Below are positions 1 through 5,992 of a stretch of DNA of 16,568 bases, in pieces (position 1 is the first letter of the stretch; the number at the start of each line of letters is the position of its first letter). Both the position numbers and the translations under genes were made by a program. Under the pieces are notes generated by a model. It searched no databases. It had not been told where the DNA came from and saw nothing but the letters and a program-made list of their open reading frames with translations. This DNA is from an uncultured Pseudomonadota bacterium. Lineage in GTDB: Bacteria > Pseudomonadota > Gammaproteobacteria > Steroidobacterales > Steroidobacteraceae. The stretch lies in assembly GCA_903910215.1 (NCBI GenBank), contig CAIVYV010000001.1, positions 1 through 16,568 on the forward strand. Direction: 5' to 3'.

Positions 1-539
1 CCGTGCTTTCCTGCATCGCGACGGCGGTACAGGTGTTATTGGTGCTCGCCGTCGTTCGCCCTGAACTGCTACGCGAGTGGTGGCTGCCCGCGCTCGTCAT
101 GGCGGCGGTCAACGCCGTGTACGTTGTCGCCGTATTCGGGCGCGGCCCGCGCGAGACGATAGAGTCGGGGGAGCGGTTGTTGGGTCGGGCGCTGCAGCCC
201 ACGCAAGCGCTCATTTTCAGCGTCACGGTGACTGCAGTGCTGTGGGGTGCGGCGTGGCTCGATGAGCGCTACGGGGCACTCGGCGCCGTGTGGGGCATCG
301 CCCTGAGTGGTTTTGCGGATGCCCATTCGGCGACGGCTTCAGCCGGCACCCTGGCGGCACAAGGCCATTTGAACAGCGCCACGGCGGTGCTCGCCATCTT
401 GCTGGCGCTCGGCACCAACGCGCTGAGCAAGTTGGTCGTTGCCGGATTTACAGGCGGCCGGCGCTACCTTGCGCGGGTAGCGCCGGCGGTGATTCTGTCG
501 CTGGCTGCGGCCGCACTCGTGCTGTGGCTGGCGAGGTAG
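1..539 (+). CDS. DUF4010/MgtC-SapB family membrane protein, 3' part only
   Basis: Only the C-terminal ~178 residues are inside the window; the frame is open to the left edge, so the true start lies outside. The segment is strongly hydrophobic with about five likely membrane spans (roughly residues 3-20, 28-45, 68-85, 93-103 and 125-148, plus a last one at 160-176). It contains the Gly-Phe-Ala-Asp-Ala-His-Ser-Ala-Thr-Ala-Ser block (about 103-113), which resembles the conserved Asp-Ala-His motif of the DUF4010 half of MgtC/SapB-type membrane proteins. The molecular function of DUF4010 is not established. It ends with TAG and converges on the universal stress gene, with only 22 bases between the two stop codons. 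Nothing links it to the flagellar genes. The family call is from motif memory and topology. Confidence 0.75.
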   Translation, partial: VLSCIATAVQVLLVLAVVRPELLREWWLPALVMAAVNAVYVVAVFGRGPRETIESGERLLGRALQPTQALIFSVTVTAVLWGAAWLDERYGALGAVWGIALSGFADAHSATASAGTLAAQGHLNSATAVLAILLALGTNALSKLVVAGFTGGRRYLARVAPAVILSLAAAALVLWLAR

Positions 540-561
540 CGCGGCTCCCCTTGGCCGTGGG

Positions 562-1548
562 CTAACCTGTCATCGCCGAGGGTAACGCCATCAGCTGTGC
601 GCCTCGGGTGCGCCGCGGCACCTTGCTCTGGAACTTGCCCGGCTTCATGACGAGCACATCGCAGGTCAGGTGATCGAGCACCGCCTCGGCCGTGTTGCCC
701 ACGAGGAGTCGCTGCATGCCGCTGCGCGACATGGCACCCATGACGACGAGACTGGCTTTGTAATCGCGTGCCGCCTGCGGCAGGGCTTCGCGAGGCGCGC
801 CCTCGAGCACGGCGAGTTTGTGCGAGGGCAGCGGGTGGCGGGCGACCTCAGCGGCAAGTGCTTTGCGGGCCTGCGTCAGTCGTTGGCTCGTCTTGCCGGT
901 GTCGACGACGATGGGTCCGCTCGCCCAGCCCGCAGCAACCAGGGTTGCCGAGGGCACGCAGTGCACGATCCGCAGCGAACCTTTAAGGCCGGTGGCGAGC
1001 GTAGCGCTCATGGCCAGCAAGGCGTCATCGAGCCGCGCGGGCTTGGCGTGCTCATGGAACGGATCGACCGCGGTCAGTACGGTGGGGCGGTGGTAGGGCT
1101 TGGAGGTTTTGACCAGAAGCACAGGGCAGGGCGCCTCGCGCAGCAATTCCCAATCCGTATACGCCAGTAGCCAGCCTGCCACGTGCCGCGACGCATGCCG
1201 CTCGGCGACGATCAGATCGCAGCGGGTCTTCAGGCCGCGTCGGACGATGGCTTCGGAGGCGGGGTAATCCCACTCGACGGCGCAGCTGACCTCCACGTCG
1301 TGCTTGCGCACGCGCTGGGCGATCGTGTTGAGGCGCTTCAACGCCTTGGCGCTTTGCTCGGCCTCGAATTCGCGCAGGCTGATCTTGCGCGCATCAAGGG
1401 CTTCGATCAGCACCGTCTGCGAGAGGGCATGGAATAGTTCCAGCGATGCGCCGTTCGCCTTGGCCAACTGCACTGCCTTGCGCAGCGCGGGGAGGGTACG
1501 GGCATCGAGAGTCTTGATCGCGACGAGTATGTTCTTGATCGGGTGCAT
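562..1548 (-). CDS. uspE: Tandem universal stress protein, UspE type
   Basis: A 328-residue protein made of two Usp folds, about residues 3-148 and 155-304, close to the usual UspE length of ~315. Each half begins with a hydrophobic strand (ILVAIKT at 7-13; TVLTAVDP at 156-163) and ends with one (CPVLLVK at 141-147; CDVLVMKP at 296-303). The second half keeps the glycine-rich nucleotide-binding loop (Gly271, Gly277 and Gly284-Asn-Thr-Ala-Glu), while the equivalent loop in the first half is degenerate (Ala-Glu-Arg-His at 115-118 and no glycine cluster). UspE-type proteins are cytoplasmic stress proteins; in E. coli uspE also influences adhesion and motility. The ATG is supported by GAGG six bases upstream (minus strand, 1558-1555). 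It is divergent from the FAD oxidoreductase. The ~24-residue basic tail after the second fold is unremarkable. Confidence 0.87.
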   Translation of the reverse strand: MHPIKNILVAIKTLDARTLPALRKAVQLAKANGASLELFHALSQTVLIEALDARKISLREFEAEQSAKALKRLNTIAQRVRKHDVEVSCAVEWDYPASEAIVRRGLKTRCDLIVAERHASRHVAGWLLAYTDWELLREAPCPVLLVKTSKPYHRPTVLTAVDPFHEHAKPARLDDALLAMSATLATGLKGSLRIVHCVPSATLVAAGWASGPIVVDTGKTSQRLTQARKALAAEVARHPLPSHKLAVLEGAPREALPQAARDYKASLVVMGAMSRSGMQRLLVGNTAEAVLDHLTCDVLVMKPGKFQSKVPRRTRGAQLMALPSAMTG

Positions 1549-1579
1549 GACTGACCTCTTGGTACGGCCATAGTCTCGC

Positions 1580-1609
1580 GTGGCACAGCGCGTCGCGCAT
1601 CAGTACGAT
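1580..1609 (+). promoter_or_regulatory. Possible sigma70 promoter of the FAD oxidoreductase
   Basis: GTGGCA (1580-1585), an 18-base spacer and TACGAT (1604-1609) match the sigma70 boxes at four of six positions each. A start of transcription about seven bases further on would fall at ~1616, directly before the ATG at 1617. No Shine-Dalgarno sequence is visible ahead of that ATG, which fits a leaderless or near-leaderless message. Four-of-six boxes are common by chance, so this is only a candidate. Confidence 0.25.
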
Positions 1610-1616
1610 TGCGTAT

Positions 1617-3203
1617 ATGGATACTCTCGCTTCGCTCGTTGATCTGCAACAGGCTCTCGAGCCCAATGAATGCATCACGGATCCCGCGATCTGTGAGGTC
1701 TTTTCTTCGGATGTGTACTCTCGCGGCATTCGCGTTGCCGCAGTGCTGCGGCCGCGGGACAAGCACCGACTCGCGCATATGATCGCTGCAGCGGGGCATG
1801 CCGGGTTCGCCACCGTCACTCGCGGCGGGGGACTGACTTATACGGGTGGGTATCTCGCCGCGCACGAGCGGGTGGTCGCCATCGATACCTCGGGGCTTGA
1901 TCGAATCATCAAGATCAGTCCGGAAGATCTCTACATCACGGTCGAAGCGGGCGTGACCTGGAAGCAGATCTACGAGGCTCTCACGCCGCTCGGCTTGAGG
2001 CTGCCGTTCTTTGGCACCTTCTCGGGTGCACGCGCGACCGTCGGCGGCGGATTGGCCAACGGTGCGCTGTTTCTCGGTACCGCACGGCATGGCACGGCCG
2101 CCGACTGCGTGTTGGGGCTCGAGGTCGTGCTCGGCGACGGGCGGATGCTGACGACGGGTCAGGCGGGTTTCCGCAACGTCGAGAAGCCTTTTTACCGCAC
2201 CTGCGGTCCCGATTTGACCGGCTTGTTCCTGCACGACTCGGGCACTCTCGGCATCAAGGTGCAGGCCACGTTCCGTCTGATGCGCATGCCGGAGGTAACC
2301 GGCCATGCCTCGTTCGTGTTCGATGGCATGACGGCTGCCGCCGCGGCGCTCTCCGAAGTGGCGCGCACCGGGGCCGCCGAGGACGCGTACGTCTTCGACC
2401 CCGCGGCAACCCATGGCAGCCTGCGCTCGCAGGGGCTCGCCAAAGATGTGGGCACGCTTTTCAAAGTCATGCGCAACGAGCGTGGACTATGGCGTGCCGT
2501 GGCCGAGGGGGCGCGGCTCGTTCTCGCCGGACGCCGTTTCCTGCCCACCGATGCGCATTCGCTGCATGTCAGTTGCGCGGGACGTGATCGGGCATCGCTC
2601 GATGCGGACCTTGAGGCCTGCCGTAAGGCCTGCCTTGGTCTCGGTGGACGGGAGATCCCTTCTTCGATCCCCCGAGCAGTCCGTGCCGATCTGTTCCCGG
2701 CGCCGGATGGCGTTGTGGGTGATGACGGTCATCGCTGGGCGGCATTGAATGCCAAAGTGGCGCATTCGGATGCCGAGCGCGTCATCCAGGCCGCAGCGCA
2801 GGTGATCGCGCCGTACCGCGAGCGCATGCAACAGCACGGCGTGTGGATGAGTCACCTGCTGATCGCGACGGGTACTCACGCGTTCAGTTTCGAGCCCGTG
2901 TTTCGCTGGCGTGACGAATGGCTGCCGTTGCACGAGGAGGTGCTTTCGGAGGGGGCCAAGCGGCGTCTGCCCGCACCAACCGCTCAGCCGGCTGCAGCGG
3001 CTCTGGTGGCGGAGATGCGGCAACGGTTGGTGGATTTGTTCGCCGAGCTTGGCGCCGCATCAAACCAGTTGGGCAAGACCTACCCGTACTTTCACTCGCT
3101 GCGGCCTGAGACGGCGCAGCTCGTGCAGCAAATCAAACAGGTGGTTGATCCGAAGGGTGTGCTGAACCCGGGCGGCCTCGGCATTCCGAGCGGCAACCCC
3201 TAA
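1617..3203 (+). CDS. FAD-binding oxidoreductase, VAO/4-cresol dehydrogenase-like
   Basis: A 528-residue flavoprotein of the vanillyl-alcohol oxidase/p-cresol methylhydroxylase type. The N-terminal FAD domain (about 40-230) shows the pyrophosphate-binding stretch RGGGLTYTGGY (about 67-77), then Ile-Asp-Thr-Ser-Gly-Leu-Asp-Arg-Ile, the VEAGVTWKQIYE block, and the Gly-rich TVGGGLANG segment followed by Gly-Thr-Ala-Arg-His-Gly. The C-terminal oxidase domain ends in the family signature DPKGVLNPGGLG (about 510-521). Such enzymes oxidise organic substrates such as phenols, lactate or glycolate and pass electrons to oxygen, quinone or a cytochrome; the substrate cannot be read here. A covalent flavin attachment residue was not identified. 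The ATG is the only plausible one ahead of the conserved N-terminus but lacks a visible ribosome-binding site. It converges on flgN and is probably unrelated to motility. Confidence 0.82.
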   Translation: MDTLASLVDLQQALEPNECITDPAICEVFSSDVYSRGIRVAAVLRPRDKHRLAHMIAAAGHAGFATVTRGGGLTYTGGYLAAHERVVAIDTSGLDRIIKISPEDLYITVEAGVTWKQIYEALTPLGLRLPFFGTFSGARATVGGGLANGALFLGTARHGTAADCVLGLEVVLGDGRMLTTGQAGFRNVEKPFYRTCGPDLTGLFLHDSGTLGIKVQATFRLMRMPEVTGHASFVFDGMTAAAAALSEVARTGAAEDAYVFDPAATHGSLRSQGLAKDVGTLFKVMRNERGLWRAVAEGARLVLAGRRFLPTDAHSLHVSCAGRDRASLDADLEACRKACLGLGGREIPSSIPRAVRADLFPAPDGVVGDDGHRWAALNAKVAHSDAERVIQAAAQVIAPYRERMQQHGVWMSHLLIATGTHAFSFEPVFRWRDEWLPLHEEVLSEGAKRRLPAPTAQPAAAALVAEMRQRLVDLFAELGAASNQLGKTYPYFHSLRPETAQLVQQIKQVVDPKGVLNPGGLGIPSGNP

Positions 3204-3209
3204 CTGGCG

Positions 3210-3242
3210 CAACCCTCAATGGGTTGACGCCTCAATGGGTTG
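3210..3242. repeat. 13-bp tandem direct repeat with embedded hairpin
   Basis: CCTCAATGGGTTG occurs at 3214-3226 and again at 3230-3242, a 16-base period. The first copy also forms the right half of a hairpin: CAACCC (3210-3215), loop TCAAT, GGGTTG (3221-3226). The second GGGTTG (3237-3242) could pair with the same left arm, giving two mutually exclusive stems. It fills the gap between two convergent stop codons (oxidoreductase ends 3203, flgN ends 3252), so a bidirectional stop for transcription is possible. There is no T-run on either strand, so a classical intrinsic terminator is not supported. Confidence 0.6.
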
Positions 3243-3251
3243 GCGGGCGGC

Positions 3252-3743
3252 TCAGGCCTCGGCGGCAACCATGCGGCCGCGGGTGATCCAGGCCTGCTGA
3301 GCCTGTTTCCCGTAGACGTTGGGATCGCTGCGCTTGCCGGTGATGACCTCGAGCACGCCCTGGATGCGTCGCATACGGCTCGCGACCAGAGCGCCGTTGT
3401 GATCATTCAGGCTGCGGCAACGCTTGGCGAGCTCGGCACATTCGGCCCAGCGCGGTGGCAGGACCCGCTCCGGGTCGCAGGCTTTGATCAGACTCAGCAA
3501 GCCGGCATTGTCGGGGCTGTACCCGAGCATGCGCAGCAGGTTCGAGCGCTCATCCTGCAGGCGAAGCAGGGCGCCCATACATTCCTGACGGGTGATGCAG
3601 GCGGCTTCGAGTTCCTCAGGCGAATCATCCTTCAACAGGATGGCCTTCTCGGCATCGAGCAGCCCCTCGAGGCGCAGCAGCAAGCGCCGCTCCTCATCGA
3701 GCAGGCGTGACAGCGCCTGCTTGGATTCCTGCAAGCCTTTCAC
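3252..3743 (-). CDS. flgN: Flagellar export chaperone FlgN
   Basis: A 163-residue, largely helical protein with an N-terminal coiled-coil-like stretch (Leu/Glu/Arg-rich, residues 8-70). The FlgN C-terminal signature follows: Leu-Asn-Asp-His-Asn-Gly-Ala-Leu-Val (112-120) and Val-Tyr-Gly (143-145). FlgN is the cytoplasmic chaperone that keeps the hook-filament junction proteins FlgK and FlgL soluble and delivers them to the flagellar export gate; both clients are encoded further along this window. Its start codon is GTG (3743-3741), eight bases after the flgM stop, with no strong Shine-Dalgarno sequence, so translation is probably coupled to flgM. It is the last gene of the minus-strand flgA-flgM-flgN group. 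Length is slightly above the ~140-160 typical of the family. Confidence 0.88.
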   Translation of the reverse strand: MKGLQESKQALSRLLDEERRLLLRLEGLLDAEKAILLKDDSPEELEAACITRQECMGALLRLQDERSNLLRMLGYSPDNAGLLSLIKACDPERVLPPRWAECAELAKRCRSLNDHNGALVASRMRRIQGVLEVITGKRSDPNVYGKQAQQAWITRGRMVAAEA

Positions 3744-3751
3744 GGACTGAA

Positions 3752-4105
3752 TCAGCTCGGCTTCTTGCTGAGATCGCCCGTAACCTGACCCAGCGCGTAC
3801 TCGAAGCGCAGCAGCTGGTCGGCGATGCGCGCCGAGTCGATACGGTAGGTCCCGTTCTCGATCTCCGCCCGCAGGCGTGCCACCTTGGCTTCGTCGACGA
3901 ACGTGGCTTTCGACTCAGGGGCAACAAGATCGAGCAGCTGTCGAGCAGCCACCGTAATCTTGACCTCCTGGTCGGCGCCCGCCCGTGCGGCGTCACCCAC
4001 TACAGCGGCGTCGGCCGCCTTGCCGTTGTCCTTCACGCGAGCGTTGCCGGCTGTGGTCGTCACACCTGCCGAACGGAGCTCGCCGCCGTTGATTTTCATC
4101 GTCAT
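3752..4105 (-). CDS. flgM: Anti-sigma28 factor FlgM
   Basis: A 117-residue protein whose C-terminal half carries the FlgM sigma28-binding core: Val75-Ala-Arg-Leu-Arg through Gly85-Thr-Tyr-Arg-Ile-Asp and Ile94-Ala-Asp-Gln-Leu-Leu (about 74-102). The N-terminal 45 residues are Ala/Gly/Asp-rich and look disordered, as expected for a protein exported unfolded. FlgM holds FliA (sigma28) inactive until the hook-basal body is complete, then is secreted. The first ATG (4105) is preferred: GGGAG lies nine bases upstream. An in-frame ATG six bases later (4099) is the alternative. It is transcribed from its own sigma28 promoter and may also receive read-through from flgA. At 117 residues it is somewhat longer than the ~97 of enteric FlgM. 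Confidence 0.92.
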   Translation of the reverse strand: MTMKINGGELRSAGVTTTAGNARVKDNGKAADAAVVGDAARAGADQEVKITVAARQLLDLVAPESKATFVDEAKVARLRAEIENGTYRIDSARIADQLLRFEYALGQVTGDLSKKPS

Positions 4106-4135
4106 GACACGATTCTCCCGGTTCCTTCGTAGGGG

Positions 4136-4162
4136 GTAACGGCAGCAGTTCGGAAAACTTTA
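4136..4162 (-). promoter_or_regulatory. Sigma28 (FliA) promoter of flgM-flgN
   Basis: Reading the minus strand: TAAAGTTT (4162-4155), exactly 11 bases, then GCCGTTAC (4143-4136), against the FliA consensus TAAAGTTT-N11-GCCGATAA. The -35 box is perfect and the -10 box matches six of eight. Transcription should begin near 4129, leaving a leader of about 24 bases before the flgM ATG with its GGGAG. An AT-rich tract containing the palindrome AAAATATTTT (4174-4183) sits just upstream and stands out in this GC-rich sequence; it could act as an UP-like element. This makes flgM a late, sigma28-autoregulated gene. Confidence 0.9.
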
Positions 4163-4213
4163 GGGCTGTCTTGAAAATATTTTTCCATGGCATCAACCCC
4201 GAGGTTCCGATCG

Positions 4214-4906
4214 CTACCGGTCAACTCGCACCACACCTTGGGTATCGGCACGGGCCTGGATAATCCTTAATGAAGTACTGTGACGTACTCGCAGGGTTTC
4301 TCCCGGTCGAGCATCCGACAGGGCCACCCCCGAAGCGCGGACCTCCCCGCCGGGGATACCCGCGAGCACGGTCACGATCTCGCCGCGTCGAACGACGGGC
4401 GCAATATCGAGCATATCGAACAGCAAAGTTGCATCGTTGGCGACGGCACGTCGCAGCACGCGGCCGATGGCTTCCTGCGGATCGGCCGTGCAGCACCCCG
4501 GACCGCCTGGGAAACGCCGAACTTCGACCCGAATATCGTCAGCCGAGAGGATGTTTCCCGGTCGTAGCGGGCGATTGGTCACGAGAACCGGCCCTTCCGT
4601 AAAGACAGCGACCGTAACGAACACATTCCACGGCACGTTACCCGGGCAGCTGACCCGCACGTTGACCCGCGCCCCGAGGGTCATATTGGGAGGCAGGGCG
4701 CCGACTAGCGGGCGATCGCAGCGGGCCAAACGAAGGCGGGGATCGACGGGACTTGCCTCGAGCACCGCCTCGGGTGCCAGGGTTTGAACTGCCGCGGTGG
4801 CTGCCTCGGCAACGCTCGCGGGGTCTTGGACAGCCGACTGGCCTCGCGCTTGCATTGATCCCAAGCATGCGACGAGGAGTGTCAAAAAGGTGTGACGAGC
4901 TTTCAT
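4214..4906 (-). CDS. flgA: Flagellar P-ring assembly chaperone FlgA
   Basis: A 230-residue periplasmic protein with a signal peptide (Lys-Ala-Arg, hydrophobic core 6-17, likely cut after Ala20 or a nearby residue). The N-domain (about 28-105) has cysteines at 63 and 87, plausible disulfide partners. A SAF domain follows (about 108-170, starting Arg-Pro-Leu-Arg-Pro-Gly-Asn-Ile-Leu). The FlgA C-terminal signature comes last: Arg-Gly-Glu-Ile-Val-Thr-Val, Gly-Val-Ala-Leu-Ser-Asp and Leu-Arg-Val-Arg-His (about 174-209). A vicinal Cys138-Cys139 pair in the SAF region is unusual. FlgA guides FlgI polymerisation into the P ring; its client is encoded in this window. The chosen ATG is the only one that leaves an intact signal peptide. 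No Shine-Dalgarno sequence precedes it, and the sigma54 promoter places the transcript start at about the ATG. Confidence 0.92.
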   Translation of the reverse strand: MKARHTFLTLLVACLGSMQARGQSAVQDPASVAEAATAAVQTLAPEAVLEASPVDPRLRLARCDRPLVGALPPNMTLGARVNVRVSCPGNVPWNVFVTVAVFTEGPVLVTNRPLRPGNILSADDIRVEVRRFPGGPGCCTADPQEAIGRVLRRAVANDATLLFDMLDIAPVVRRGEIVTVLAGIPGGEVRASGVALSDARPGETLRVRHSTSLRIIQARADTQGVVRVDR

Positions 4907-4917
4907 GCTTGGAATAC

Positions 4918-4933
4918 AGCAAGGCTCATGCCA
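4918..4933 (-). promoter_or_regulatory. Sigma54 promoter of flgA
   Basis: On the minus strand, TGGCAT (4933-4928), five bases, TTGCT (4922-4918) matches the sigma54 -24/-12 consensus TGGCAC-N5-TTGCT with one substitution; the invariant GG and GC are ten bases apart as required. Counting twelve bases from the GC puts the first transcribed base at about 4907, one base before the flgA ATG at 4906. Sigma54 promoters need an ATP-dependent enhancer-binding activator (FleQ/FlrC type in polar flagellates); the activator gene is not in this window. Confidence 0.85.
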
Positions 4934-5076
4934 TTAGCCGGTTGCCTGCGAAGTGGTCGCTCGTTGCCGGGAGGGCGCCACGAATTTGTCGACTCGGTCG
5001 TTCATCGGCCTCAAACACGATGCGCTACACGGGAGGTTATTCGCGGAGAACCAAGAAATTTGCGGAACGGAGGAGT
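4934..5076. promoter_or_regulatory. Spacer between divergent sigma54 promoters, presumed activator region
   Basis: About 143 bases separate the outward-facing sigma54 boxes for flgA and flgB. No coding region is credible here. Sigma54 activators usually bind 80-200 bases upstream, so one set of sites in this spacer could serve both promoters. I could not identify a specific activator or IHF motif by eye, so the regulatory role is inferred from position only. Confidence 0.4.
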
Positions 5077-5092
5077 TGGCACGGCAATTGCT
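5077..5092 (+). promoter_or_regulatory. Sigma54 promoter of the flgB-flgL operon
   Basis: TGGCAC (5077-5082), five bases, TTGCT (5088-5092) is a perfect match to the sigma54 consensus, with the GG and GC elements correctly spaced. Transcription should begin near 5103, giving a ~28-base leader that contains the GGAGG-like ribosome-binding site (GGCGGAGGA, 5118-5126) before the flgB ATG at 5131. It divides the region with the opposite-facing flgA promoter. Confidence 0.92.
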
Positions 5093-5130
5093 GTGTATGT
5101 CCCGAGCCAAATTTTTGGCGGAGGACGCAG

Positions 5131-5532
5131 ATGTTCGATCTCGACGCACATTTCAGGTTGCACGCGGAGTCGCTGAAGCTCAGCTCGCGACGCTCGGAGC
5201 TGATTGCGCGCAACCTCGCCAACGCGGAGACACCTAACTATAAGGCCCGCGATCTGGACTTCCGGAAGGCCTTGGCCACCGCGCTGGGCGAGGGCGGCGG
5301 TGCGGTGGGCATGACGGCGACCTCGGCAGGTCACCTCGGTGGGTCGCAGTCGATGAATCTCGACAACTTGCTGATCGACCGTACACCGCTCATCGAATCG
5401 CTCGATGGCAACACGGTTGATGTGCAGGCTGAGCAGGCAGCGTTCGCCGAAACCTCGATTCGCTACCAGGCCTCGCTGAATTTTGTGAACTCACAGCTCC
5501 GCGGCCTGATGACGGCCATCACCGGCCAGTAA
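5131..5532 (+). CDS. flgB: Flagellar proximal rod protein FlgB
   Basis: A 133-residue rod protein, the usual FlgB length. The N-terminal signature is Leu-Ser-Ser-Arg-Arg-Ser-Glu-Leu-Ile-Ala-Arg-Asn-Leu-Ala-Asn-Ala-Glu-Thr-Pro-Asn-Tyr-Lys-Ala-Arg-Asp (about 17-41). The C-terminal FlgB block has Gly-Asn-Thr-Val-Asp (about 94-98) and an amphipathic helix with Ile-Arg-Tyr-Gln-Ala. FlgB forms the first rod layer on the MS ring/FliE and is exported by the type III apparatus without a cleaved signal. The frame stays open far upstream, across the sigma54 promoter and into the flgA region. The ATG at 5131 is chosen because it begins the conserved N-terminus and has GAGGA five bases upstream. It is the first gene of the structural operon, 32 bases from flgC. 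Confidence 0.96.
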   Translation: MFDLDAHFRLHAESLKLSSRRSELIARNLANAETPNYKARDLDFRKALATALGEGGGAVGMTATSAGHLGGSQSMNLDNLLIDRTPLIESLDGNTVDVQAEQAAFAETSIRYQASLNFVNSQLRGLMTAITGQ

Positions 5533-5564
5533 TCGGTCAGTAACCCCAAACGAGGCGCTGAACC

Positions 5565-5978
5565 ATGTCCAGTTTCAAGATCTTCGATATCGCGGCATCC
5601 GGTATGGCTGCCGAGTCGCTGCGGCTCAACACGGTGGCGAGCAATCTCGCCAACGCCAACACGATCAGCTCGTCGAAGGACGGGGTCTATCGGGCTCGTC
5701 AGGTGGTGTTTGAGGAAGTGCGCGGCGCCCTCAACGGGCCCGATGCCGGAGCCGCCGTCAAAGTTCGCGAGGTGATCGAAGCGCAAGCCGATGCGCTCGC
5801 ACGCTATGAGCCGGGCAATCCGCTCGCTGATACGAGTGGCTATGTGTATTCGCCGAACATCAATTCCATCGAGCAGATGGTCGACATGATTTCCTCGTCG
5901 CGCTCGTACCAAAACAACATCGAAGTCGTGAACACGTCGCGTGATCTGATGCTCGCAACGCTGCGGCTTGGCCAGTAA
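5565..5978 (+). CDS. flgC: Flagellar proximal rod protein FlgC
   Basis: A 137-residue rod protein of normal length. It opens with Phe-Lys-Ile-Phe-Asp-Ile-Ala-Ala-Ser-Gly-Met, then Leu-Arg-Leu-Asn-Thr-Val-Ala-Ser-Asn-Leu-Ala-Asn-Ala-Asn-Thr (about 22-36) and Val-Tyr-Arg-Ala-Arg-Gln-Val-Val-Phe (about 44-52). These are the flagellar rod-domain motif and the FlgC-specific block. The C-terminus has SPNINSIEQMVDMISSSRSYQNN-type residues (about 102-124), matching the axial-protein C-terminal helix. FlgC stacks with FlgB and FlgF in the proximal rod. GAGG lies nine bases upstream of the ATG; flgD follows after 14 bases. Confidence 0.97.
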   Translation: MSSFKIFDIAASGMAAESLRLNTVASNLANANTISSSKDGVYRARQVVFEEVRGALNGPDAGAAVKVREVIEAQADALARYEPGNPLADTSGYVYSPNINSIEQMVDMISSSRSYQNNIEVVNTSRDLMLATLRLGQ

Positions 5979-5992
5979 GGAGTTATTTCAGC

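Noticed and set aside
1581..1597. TGGCAC near 1581 as a possible third sigma54 promoter
   Set aside because: No GC lies ten bases after the GG; the -12 region reads GTCGC, so the invariant element is missing.
1407..2414. A 335-codon minus-strand open frame overlapping uspE and the FAD oxidoreductase
   Set aside because: It crosses a clear intergenic region and two recognised genes, and its composition is that of a shadow frame with no family motif.
4174..4184. AAAATATTTT palindrome after flgA as a terminator
   Set aside because: The stem would be pure AT without a GC arm, so it is not a stable terminator. Its position next to the flgM -35 box suits an AT-rich promoter element better.
4753..5130. 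N-terminal extension of the flgB reading frame
   Set aside because: The frame happens to stay open across the divergent promoter region, but the extension has no FlgB homology, overlaps flgA antisense and would lie upstream of the sigma54 start site. ATG 5131 matches the family start.
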